In this document: one piece after another, positions 10,067 through 17,980 of the stretch
Layout of the letters: every line of letters begins with the position of its first letter
Position numbering within the stretch: the first letter of the stretch is position 1
Source: an uncultured Chthoniobacter sp.
GTDB taxonomy: Bacteria > Verrucomicrobiota > Verrucomicrobiia > Chthoniobacterales > Chthoniobacteraceae
Assembly (NCBI GenBank): GCA_903874975.1
Contig: CAIQUL010000093.1
Span: forward strand, 1 to 64,000
DNA: 64,000 nt
Direction: 5' to 3'
Notes under the pieces: generated by a model
Seen by the model: only the letters and a program-made list of their open reading frames with translations
Told to the model about the DNA's origin: nothing
Databases searched by the model: none
Position numbers and translations under genes: made by a program

Positions 10067-10669
10067 TTAGTCGCCGAGTTCCACGTTCCAGTAGGCGAGG
10101 TCCACAAAATGCCGCCAACTCTCGTGGTGCTGGCCGTCGAAAGTGATGTTGATAAAGGGCCGCCACTTGGGCCGCACCGGTTTGCGGATGAGTTGCATGT
10201 GGACCTGGTGCGCGAGGCGGTTGCCCTTGCGGGTGTTACACGGGATGCATGAGCAGACGATGTTTTCCCAGGTCGTGAGCCCGCCTTTGTCGCGTGGAAT
10301 GACGTGGTCGAGATTGAGGTCGCGCTTGTCGAAATGTCGCCCGCAGTATTGGCAGGTGCTCTTGTCGCGCTCGAAGATATTGGCCCGCGTGAACTTCACT
10401 TCCTTCTTCGGCAGCCGGTCGAAAATCAGCAGCACGATGATGCGCGGGATGCGGATTTTGAAGGCGATGGTGTGGACCATCTCGGGTTCCGGCTCCCGCG
10501 ACGAAAAATCGCGCCAGCTCGCGAAATCGTGCGTCCGAAAATTGTTGCCGCCCTCCGCGTTGACGACCTGTGCGTGACCCTGGCAGATGAGCGTAAAAGC
10601 CCGCCGCACCGTGCAGACGTTGATGGCCTGCCAGAGACGATTCAGGACGAGGACTTGGTGGTCGAGCAT
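10067..10669 (-). CDS. HNH endonuclease
   Basis: CQYCGRHFDKRDLNLDHVIPRDKGGLTTWENIVCSCIPCNTRKGNR. Confidence 0.9.
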   Translation of the reverse strand: MLDHQVLVLNRLWQAINVCTVRRAFTLICQGHAQVVNAEGGNNFRTHDFASWRDFSSREPEPEMVHTIAFKIRIPRIIVLLIFDRLPKKEVKFTRANIFERDKSTCQYCGRHFDKRDLNLDHVIPRDKGGLTTWENIVCSCIPCNTRKGNRLAHQVHMQLIRKPVRPKWRPFINITFDGQHHESWRHFVDLAYWNVELGD

Positions 10670-10772
10670 AGGTGGGTGACCCGCAGGGGCTCGGAGAAAG
10701 TGCGCGGAAGCTAGCAACGCCGGCGGGGGGTGTCAATTGGCGGTCGAAGAACTCCGTGGAGTAACCGGTGAT

Positions 10773-10804
10773 CCGTAGCGCAGTGCGGGACGCCTGCGCT
10801 ACGG
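10773..10804. repeat. Short palindrome ccgtagcgcag...ctgcgctacgg
   Basis: Inverted repeat just upstream of cysS; 'gtagcgcag' core is also seen at 44433. Confidence 0.7.
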
Positions 10805-10878
10805 GAGCCTTCGACTGCGCGGGCGCACCCAACCCGGCATCGCCAAATGGCGAAAACCGGCTAACGTCCGCGGCTCGC

Positions 10879-12291
10879 ATGTCCGTCCGACTTTTCAATA
10901 CCTACTCGCGCCAGACCGAAGATTTCACGCCGCTCGATCCCGCCGGGCAGCGGGTGAAGATGTACACCTGCGGCCCCACGGTTTATAACCACGCGCACAT
11001 CGGAAACTTTCGCGCTTACATCTTCGAGGACCTGCTCCAGCGGCATCTGGAGGCGCGAGGCTACGAGGTGGAGCGAGTGATGAATTTGACCGACGTGGAC
11101 GACAAGACCATCCGCGGCGCACGGGCGGCGGGTCGTCGGCTCGCGGACTTCACGCAGGTGTATAAAGACGCGTTTTTCACGGACCTCGACACGCTGCGGA
11201 TCAAGCGCGCGGACCATTTTCCCGCAGCCACGGAGCCGCGCTACATCGCGCGGATGATCGCGATGATCGGGCAACTGCTGGAGCAGGGGATCGCGTATCA
11301 GGCCGAGGACCGGAGCGTGTATTTCCGGCTCGCAAAATTCCCCGCCTACGGCGCGCTCGCGCACCTGAATCTCGACGAACTGCGCCCGAGCGGTCGCGTG
11401 AACAGCGACGAATACGAGAAGGAAAACATCGGCGACTTCGCGCTCTGGAAAGCGTGGGACGAGGCCGACGGCGAGGTACGCTGGGAGGCGCCGTGGGGCG
11501 CGGGCCGGCCGGGCTGGCACATCGAGTGCAGCGCGATGGCGACGGCGCTGCTCGGCCCGGAACTGGATATCCACTGCGGCGGGGTGGACAACATTTTCCC
11601 GCATCACGAGGCGGAGATCGCGCAGAGCGAGTGCTGCACGGGGAAGAAGTTCGTGCGCCACTGGCTGCACTGCGCGCACCTCATGGTCGAGGGGCAGAAA
11701 ATGTCGAAGTCGGCGGGGAATTTCTACACGCTGCGCGACCTGATCGGGAAAGGATTCACCGGCCGCGAGGTCCGCTACGCGCTGCTCACGGTGAACTACC
11801 GGCTGCCGCTGAACTTTACCATCGCCGGGCTGGAAGGTGCGCGGGCGGCGCTGGGGCGGATCGATGAATGGGTGGGGAGGATTTCAGATTTCAGATTTCA
11901 GGTTTCGGATTTGGGCGGGGCGTTGCCTGCGAATCTGAGCGAGCGGCACGAAGGGTTTTTCAACGCGCTCGACGATGACCTGAACATCTCCGGCGCGATG
12001 GGCCAGCTTTTCGACCTTATCCGCGAAAGCAACAGCGCGCTCGATCACGGCCAACTCACACCGGCGCAGACCGCCGAACTGCTCAAGCTCTGGGAGTCGA
12101 TCAACCGGGTGCTCGCTTTTGAACGTGAAAGCATCGTCGTCCCCGCCGAGGTCGCCGCGCTCGTGGAAAGGCGTCAGCAGGTGCGCTCGGACAAGGACTG
12201 GACGGCCAGCGACCGGCTGCGCGACGAGATTGCCGCCCACGGTTGGATCGTGAAGGACACGAAAGACGGTCCGAAACTCAGCCCGAAATGA
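10879..12291 (+). CDS. cysS: Cysteinyl-tRNA synthetase
   Basis: MSVRLFNTYSRQTEDFTPLDP...KMYTCGPTVYNHAHIGNFRAYIFEDLL; HIECSAM; KMSKSAGNF. Confidence 0.97.
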   Translation: MSVRLFNTYSRQTEDFTPLDPAGQRVKMYTCGPTVYNHAHIGNFRAYIFEDLLQRHLEARGYEVERVMNLTDVDDKTIRGARAAGRRLADFTQVYKDAFFTDLDTLRIKRADHFPAATEPRYIARMIAMIGQLLEQGIAYQAEDRSVYFRLAKFPAYGALAHLNLDELRPSGRVNSDEYEKENIGDFALWKAWDEADGEVRWEAPWGAGRPGWHIECSAMATALLGPELDIHCGGVDNIFPHHEAEIAQSECCTGKKFVRHWLHCAHLMVEGQKMSKSAGNFYTLRDLIGKGFTGREVRYALLTVNYRLPLNFTIAGLEGARAALGRIDEWVGRISDFRFQVSDLGGALPANLSERHEGFFNALDDDLNISGAMGQLFDLIRESNSALDHGQLTPAQTAELLKLWESINRVLAFERESIVVPAEVAALVERRQQVRSDKDWTASDRLRDEIAAHGWIVKDTKDGPKLSPK

Positions 12292-12292
12292 T

Positions 12293-12637
12293 ATGACGCA
12301 CGCGCGCGGTCGCTCGCTCTTGGTCGTGCTGCTGCTCACGCAGTTCTCCGGCTGCGCGCTGCTTCCAAAGGGCAAGCCGGCCAAGCGCGCCACGGCGGTG
12401 CCGCAACCACTCCTCATCGGGACGATCACGCTGGTGAATACGGAGCAAAACTTCGTCCTCATCGACAGCACGAACTCCCCCGGCCCGCTGCCCGATGCCG
12501 TGCTGAAGACCCGCGGCCCGGACGGAGCCGTGGCGGAGCTAAAATCCGGTCCGGTCCGCCGCCGTCCGTTCACCATCGCCGATGTCGTCAAAGGCGAACC
12601 GAAGGTTGGCGACGAGGTTTTCCAGCAGCCGCAGTGA
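12293..12637 (+). CDS. Small lipoprotein-like protein of unknown function
   Basis: Lipobox-like LTQFSGC after hydrophobic stretch; immediately downstream of cysS. Confidence 0.6.
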   Translation: MTHARGRSLLVVLLLTQFSGCALLPKGKPAKRATAVPQPLLIGTITLVNTEQNFVLIDSTNSPGPLPDAVLKTRGPDGAVAELKSGPVRRRPFTIADVVKGEPKVGDEVFQQPQ

Positions 12638-12649
12638 GGTCTGCGGGGC

Positions 12650-15352
12650 TCAGCCTCGCCGGGCGAAAAACTTGCGGATTTCCTCCGTCCAGAGCACCGC
12701 GCTGGCGACGGCGCCGATGAGGAGGACATCGGCGAGGGGGATGGGCACGGTGTGGAAAAGCCGGTTGAGCGGCGCGGTGTAGATCACGGCGACGTGCAGG
12801 AGATTGGCGAGCGCGAGGCCGCCGAGGAGCCACGGGTTTTTGAACACGCCGAGGCGGAGCGCCGAGCGCGTGGGGCTTTCGCAGTTGAGGACGTTGAACC
12901 ACTGGCAGGCGGCGAGCACGGTGAAGGTCTCGGTTTGCACCAGCGCGAAGGGCACGCCGGTCGAGAGCCGCCACAGAAAAAAGCCGAAGGTCGCGGCCAC
13001 GGAGGTCGGCACCATCACCGCCATGCGCCGCAGCATCGTACGCGTGATCAGCGGCTCGCCGGCGCGCACCGGCGGGCGGCGCATCTCGTCGCCCTCGGGG
13101 CCTTCCATGACGAGGTTCACGGTGAGCGTGCCTTCGGTCACGAGGTTGATCCAAAGGATCTGCACCGCGGCGAGCGGCAGCGGGTAGCCGAGCAGGAGTG
13201 CGCCGAGCAGGATGATGACTTCGTCGAGCGACGTGGCGAAAAGGAAGAGCAACAGCTTCTGGAGGTTGGCATAGACGAGGCGGCCCTGCTCGATGGCGCG
13301 GACGATGGTCGCGAAATTGTCGTCGGTGATGACGATCTTCGCCGCGCCCTTCGCGACCTCCGTGCCGGTGATGCCCATGGCCACGCCCACATCCGCGCGG
13401 GCCAGCGCGGGGGCGTCGTTCACGCCGTCGCCGGTCATGGCGACCACGCCGTTTCGCGCCTGAAAGGCCTCGACGATGCGGAGCTTCTGCGCGGGATGGA
13501 CGCGGGCGAAAACGGCGATGCGGTCGAGCGCGGCGCGCAGCTCGGGCTCGGGCATCGCCTCGAGTTCGCGACCGTCCAGCGCGAGGTCGCCGTCGCGCGC
13601 GATGCCGAGCTGGCGGGCGATGGCGAGGCCGGTGGCCTTGTGGTCGCCGGTGACCATCACTGGGCGGATGCCGGCGCTGCGGCACTCGGCCACGGCGGTT
13701 TTTACTTCGTCGCGCGGCGGGTCCATCTGGCCGATCAGCCCGAGAAAAACCGCGCGCCCTTGGAACTGCGCGAACGCGGCATCCTCGTCGATGTCGCCCT
13801 CCGTTTCCGCCACCGCGAGGACGCGCAGCGCGTCGCCCGCGAGCGTCTCGCCCACGGCCAGCGTCTGCTGGCGCAGCGCATCATCCAGCGTGCGCCGCTC
13901 GCTGCCGAACTGCGCGTGGTCGCAGAGATCGAGCAGCAGTTCGGGCGCGCCCTTGATGAAGACGCGGTTCGGCCGGTGCGTGTGGCCGTGCTGCGTGGCC
14001 ATCATTTTCGCCGCAGCGTCGAACGGAATCTCCGCGCGCCGCGGCCACTCTCGGCGCAGCGCGTCGGGATCGAGGTCGCCTTTGCGCGCGAGCGTGAGCA
14101 GCGCCGCTTCGGTGGGATCGCCGAGCGCCCGCCAGCGCGGATCGGCCTGATCCGGCGGCACGAGCTGTGCGTCGTTGCACAGCGCCACGGCTTCGAGCAG
14201 CGGACGCAGGCCGGCGTCCTTTTGCGGATCGAGATCGGCGCCGTCCAGCGTGAGCCGACCCTCCGGCGCGTAGCCCGCGCCGCTCACGGCGATGCGCCGC
14301 GCATCGGGCAGCCAGAGCGCGGTCACGGTCATTTCGTTCTTCGTCAAAGTGCCCGTCTTGTCCGTGCAGATGATGCTCGTGGAGCCGAGCGTTTCCACCG
14401 CCGCGAGCCGCCGCACCACGGCCCCGCGCCCAGCCATGCGCTGCATTCCCACGGCCAGCGCGATGGTCATCGCCACGGGCAGGCCCTCCGGCACCAGCGA
14501 AACCATCTGGCTCAGCGCGATCATGAAAATGTCCGCCGCCGGCAGGCCGCGCAACAGCCCGCCGCCCATCACCGCGGCACAGAGCACGACCGACGCGGCG
14601 ACGAGGTAGCGGCCAAACTGCGCGAGTCGCAGTTCCATCGGCGTCTTCGGCTCCTCCGCCGTCGCGGTCAGCCGCGCGATCTGGCCGACTTCGGTGGTCT
14701 GGCCGGTGGCGATGACGAGCGCCTTGCCGCGGCCGGCGGTGATGTGGGTGCTGGAGAAAATCATGTTGGTCCGGTCGGCGAGCAGCGTGTCTGCGGGCAG
14801 TGCGTCCACCTGTTTCGTCACGGGTATGGACTCGCCGGTGAGAGCGGCCTCGGCAGCTTCGAGCGCCGCGGCTTCAAGCAGCCGCGCATCCGCGCCCACG
14901 GCATCGCCCGCCGCGAGCCGCAGCACATCACCCGGCACGAGGTCGCGCGCCGCGATGCTCTGCTCCAGTCCGTCGCGCAAGACCCGCGCCTGCAGCGCCG
15001 AGAGCCGGCGCAGCGCTTCCATTGATCGCTCCGCGCGGCCTTCCTGAAATGCGCCGACGAGCGCATTCACGAAAACGACGATCAGGATCACCACGGCGTC
15101 GCCGTGTTTCCCCAGCGCCGCCGCCAGCCCCGCGGCGACGAGCAGGATGTAAATGAGCGGGCTCTGAAACTGCGTGAGAAACATGCGCCACAGCGGCCTC
15201 CGTTGCGTCTCCGGCAGCGCGTTGGGCCCCCACTCCGCGAGCCGCGCCTGCGCCTCCGCGCGCGTCAACCCCCGCCCGGCTTCAACACGCAGCGAGGCCA
15301 GCAATTCGCCGGGCGCAGTGGCGTGCGGCAGCGGGAGGGCGGGCAGCTTCAT
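12650..15352 (-). CDS. Cation-transporting P-type ATPase (P2-like)
   Basis: VPEGLPVAMTIALAVGMQRMAGRGAVVRRLAAVETLGSTSIICTDKTGTLTKNEMTV; TGDGVNDAPALARADVGVAMG. Confidence 0.93.
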   Translation of the reverse strand: MKLPALPLPHATAPGELLASLRVEAGRGLTRAEAQARLAEWGPNALPETQRRPLWRMFLTQFQSPLIYILLVAAGLAAALGKHGDAVVILIVVFVNALVGAFQEGRAERSMEALRRLSALQARVLRDGLEQSIAARDLVPGDVLRLAAGDAVGADARLLEAAALEAAEAALTGESIPVTKQVDALPADTLLADRTNMIFSSTHITAGRGKALVIATGQTTEVGQIARLTATAEEPKTPMELRLAQFGRYLVAASVVLCAAVMGGGLLRGLPAADIFMIALSQMVSLVPEGLPVAMTIALAVGMQRMAGRGAVVRRLAAVETLGSTSIICTDKTGTLTKNEMTVTALWLPDARRIAVSGAGYAPEGRLTLDGADLDPQKDAGLRPLLEAVALCNDAQLVPPDQADPRWRALGDPTEAALLTLARKGDLDPDALRREWPRRAEIPFDAAAKMMATQHGHTHRPNRVFIKGAPELLLDLCDHAQFGSERRTLDDALRQQTLAVGETLAGDALRVLAVAETEGDIDEDAAFAQFQGRAVFLGLIGQMDPPRDEVKTAVAECRSAGIRPVMVTGDHKATGLAIARQLGIARDGDLALDGRELEAMPEPELRAALDRIAVFARVHPAQKLRIVEAFQARNGVVAMTGDGVNDAPALARADVGVAMGITGTEVAKGAAKIVITDDNFATIVRAIEQGRLVYANLQKLLLFLFATSLDEVIILLGALLLGYPLPLAAVQILWINLVTEGTLTVNLVMEGPEGDEMRRPPVRAGEPLITRTMLRRMAVMVPTSVAATFGFFLWRLSTGVPFALVQTETFTVLAACQWFNVLNCESPTRSALRLGVFKNPWLLGGLALANLLHVAVIYTAPLNRLFHTVPIPLADVLLIGAVASAVLWTEEIRKFFARRG

Positions 15353-15379
15353 GAGGCACTCGGGACCGGGCTCGGCTGG

Positions 15380-15505
15380 TCAGGACGAATGACGCGGAAC
15401 GACGAGGACGGGCCGGGTGCTGCGCGTGAGGACGGCGGCGGCCTGGGTGGACGGCTGCGAGAAATCGGTGCCGCAAACGATCGGACGGATGGGTGGGTGT
15501 TTCAT
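15380..15505 (-). pseudogene. Internally deleted universal stress protein (UspA) remnant, 41 codons
   Basis: ATG...TGA: MKHPPIRPIVCGTDFSQPSTQAAAVLTRSTRPVLVVPRHSS; UspA-like N-terminus (GTDFSxPS) joined directly to UspA-like C-terminus (LxRSTRPVLVVP). Confidence 0.6.
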
Positions 15506-15619
15506 AGGATGGCCATGGAGGCTCGCCCCAGTCTAACGCTGCCCGTCCATCGTGCTCCGCGCCGCTTGCGGATGGGTGAACGTATTTTGGCCTGAACCCT
15601 GCGCCGCCGACCCGCGCGG

Positions 15620-16099
15620 CTATTTTCCCGGGGCCACGGAAGCGTCGGCGTTGTTCCAGTAGGCCATGTTCACTAGGCGATCGCTGGTCAGGCGAAAACG
15701 GCGGCACATTTCGGTCATCATCGCGGAGACGATTTTGTAGCCGGTCGCCGGGTGGTCCGTCATGAAAGTGCGGAGAGTGTCGTACTCCACCGAGGCGAGG
15801 GTCGTGGGCTTCATGGCGTACACGCTCGCGGTGGCCATGCCGGGGTCGAAAAGATTGATCTCGCCGAAGAAGCCGCCGACGCCGAGCCGGCCGAGCAGCA
15901 TTTCGCGTTTCTGCGCCAGCCGCCGGATATGCACCACGCCGCCGCAGATGATGTAAAAGGCGCGGTTGGGCGCGCCGCCTTCGATGATGCGTTCTTTGGG
16001 TTTGACCTCGCGCTGGCTGAACAGCGCGGCAAACGCGCGCAGTTCGTCGTCGGTCAGTTGGCGCAGGATCGAAACGGGGCGGAGCAGCTCAATATCCAT
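15620..16099 (-). CDS. Cyclic nucleotide-binding domain protein
   Basis: LFSQREVKPKERIIEGGAPNRAFYIICGGVVHIRR...LGRLGVGGFFGEINLFDPGMATASVYA. Confidence 0.85.
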   Translation of the reverse strand: MDIELLRPVSILRQLTDDELRAFAALFSQREVKPKERIIEGGAPNRAFYIICGGVVHIRRLAQKREMLLGRLGVGGFFGEINLFDPGMATASVYAMKPTTLASVEYDTLRTFMTDHPATGYKIVSAMMTEMCRRFRLTSDRLVNMAYWNNADASVAPGK

Positions 16100-16185
16100 A
16101 GGCGGCGGAGGCTAGCGGCGTGCTCGGATGGCGGCAAGTCCGTCGGAAGCGCGGCGTTTTCCTGCCGGTGAAAACCGCACCGCCC

Positions 16186-17424
16186 TCAGATCAGCAGCGT
16201 GGCGAGGCCGAGGAAGGTGCCCATGCTGACCACGTCCGTCGCGGTCGTGAGAAAGATGCTGGAGGCGGTCGCCGGGTCGGCCCCGAGCCTCTTCAGCGTG
16301 AGCGGGACGAGCGCGCCAGCGATGCCGCTGACCACGCAGCTCCCGACCATCGCCAGCCAGGTGATGAACGCGAGCATCCAGGCGTGCGGATTTTTTTGCA
16401 GCAGCGCGTACACGAGCATCCCGCCGCCCGCGCTCAGCCCCACGAGCACGCCGTTGCACAGGCCGAGCAGCGCCTCCTTGCGGATGAGCGCGCGCGCTTT
16501 CGCCGGGGTCAGCTCGCCGAGCGTCATGCCGCGCAACGTGACGGCCAGCGCCTGGCAGCCGGTGTTGCCGCTTTGCCCGGCGAGGACCGGCAGGAAAACG
16601 GCGAGTAGCACGATTTTTTCCAGCGTGCCCTCGAAGATCCCGACCACCGCGGCGGCGACGAACGCGGTGAGCAGATTGAGCTGCAGCCACGGGTGCCGGA
16701 ATTTCAGGCTCTGCCCCCAGTGCGTCGAGAGGCGCTCCTCTTTTTCGACACCGACCATGGAGCCCGCCTGCGCGCTCAGCTCAAAGGCCTGCGCCTCGAA
16801 AAGCACCGTGCCGCGGACCGTGCCGAGCAGTCGGCCCTCGGCGTCGCAGACCGGATAGACGGGAAAATGTTTCGTCACGGCGGCCTTCATCGCGTCCACG
16901 ACCGGAATTTCGGGCAGGAAGGAAAACGGGTTGCGGATCATGATGTCGGCGAGCCTCTGCTCCGGGCGGCCGAGGAGCATCTCGCGCATCACGACCACAC
17001 CGGTGAAGCGCTCCTTTTCGTCCACCACCCAGAGGTAGGTGACAAAGGCGCGCGCGACCAGAGTTCGCAGGGTCCCCGTGGCTTCGGCGATGGTCGTGGT
17101 CTCGGGGAAAACCGCCAGCGGCGCGTCCATCAGCCGGCCGATGGTCTCCTCGGGAAAGCGGTCGTTTTGCATCCACTGCCGGCGGTTTTCCTCCGAGGCC
17201 GCGGCGAGCACGAGTTGCCGCCGCGCGGGCGGCAAAGCGCCGAGCACACTCTGCCGCTGGGTCGGGCTGAGCAGCTCGACGACTTCCTCCACGAAGTCGT
17301 CGGGATAGGACGCCAGCAGGTCCACGGCGTCGTTGGTGTTTTTCTCGAGGACCTGCGCGAAGAGGCGGCGGACCTCCGCGTGGTGCTCCGGCGCGACGGC
17401 GGGTGGGTTCGTTGGATCGGTCAT
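16186..17424 (-). CDS. mgtE: Magnesium transporter MgtE
   Basis: MgtE N domain, CBS pair, integral domain '...PVLAGQSGNTGCQALAVTLRGMTLGEL'; a slightly longer start at 17442 is possible. Confidence 0.92.
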   Translation of the reverse strand: MTDPTNPPAVAPEHHAEVRRLFAQVLEKNTNDAVDLLASYPDDFVEEVVELLSPTQRQSVLGALPPARRQLVLAAASEENRRQWMQNDRFPEETIGRLMDAPLAVFPETTTIAEATGTLRTLVARAFVTYLWVVDEKERFTGVVVMREMLLGRPEQRLADIMIRNPFSFLPEIPVVDAMKAAVTKHFPVYPVCDAEGRLLGTVRGTVLFEAQAFELSAQAGSMVGVEKEERLSTHWGQSLKFRHPWLQLNLLTAFVAAAVVGIFEGTLEKIVLLAVFLPVLAGQSGNTGCQALAVTLRGMTLGELTPAKARALIRKEALLGLCNGVLVGLSAGGGMLVYALLQKNPHAWMLAFITWLAMVGSCVVSGIAGALVPLTLKRLGADPATASSIFLTTATDVVSMGTFLGLATLLI

Positions 17425-17833
17425 CGCGGCGGATGTCATCACAGCCCGAACTCGGCTGGCAATGGCGAAGCCTCGCGCCGCGCGGTGCGAGCATCGCCGC
17501 GAAACATCGGGCTGGAGAGGTGCCGCCGGCGGCTTGGTCCGGGGATGTTTTCATGATCGGGCGCAGGGCTCAGGCCCGTGCGGCTGTGGAAATACCGGGG
17601 GAGCCAAAAACTTTCGCATCCCGGCAGTTGGAGGAACATCGGCCCCGCGTCCGCGACCGCCGGTCAGTCCAGCGCCGCGTCCGCCTGCGGGTGCGGAACA
17701 TCGGTCTGCGCTTGATTTCCGGCGCCCGGAATCCGCCGATCAAGGCTGTTTCGACGTGGTTTACTCACCGCCGGATTGGCAAGCGAATTTCGTTGGGAAA
17801 AGATTTGGCGGTGTTGAAGATTTTACTTCTGAT

Positions 17834-17880
17834 CCACTACCTATTGTGGTTTCATACAGTCCTTGCCCCACATCCTGTGG
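17834..17880. promoter_or_regulatory. Candidate pair of NrdR boxes upstream of the RNR gene
   Basis: CCACTACCTATTGTGG (17834-17849, about 12/16 to the NrdR consensus acaCwAtATaTwGtgt) and CCACATCCTGTGG (17868-17880); centres about 32 bp apart. Confidence 0.45.
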
Positions 17881-17980
17881 TTGTTGGCTGCGATTCACTG
17901 GGAATTCGCGACCTGCTCACAGGCTGTTGGGGGGCTCCAGAGGACTTATTCACGAACCATTCACAAAACACCGCACCGCA

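Noticed and set aside
10075-10100. parS-like sequence (gttccacgttcca)
   Set aside because: Only part of the TGTTTCACGTGAAACA-type palindrome is present and it lies inside the HNH gene.
12752-15025. 757-aa plus-strand ORF opposite the P-type ATPase
   Set aside because: Antisense shadow of a well-supported ATPase.
17443-17980. Cobalamin riboswitch upstream of the B12-dependent RNR
   Set aside because: Searched by eye for the B12 box (GCCACTG-like) and flanking elements; none convincing.
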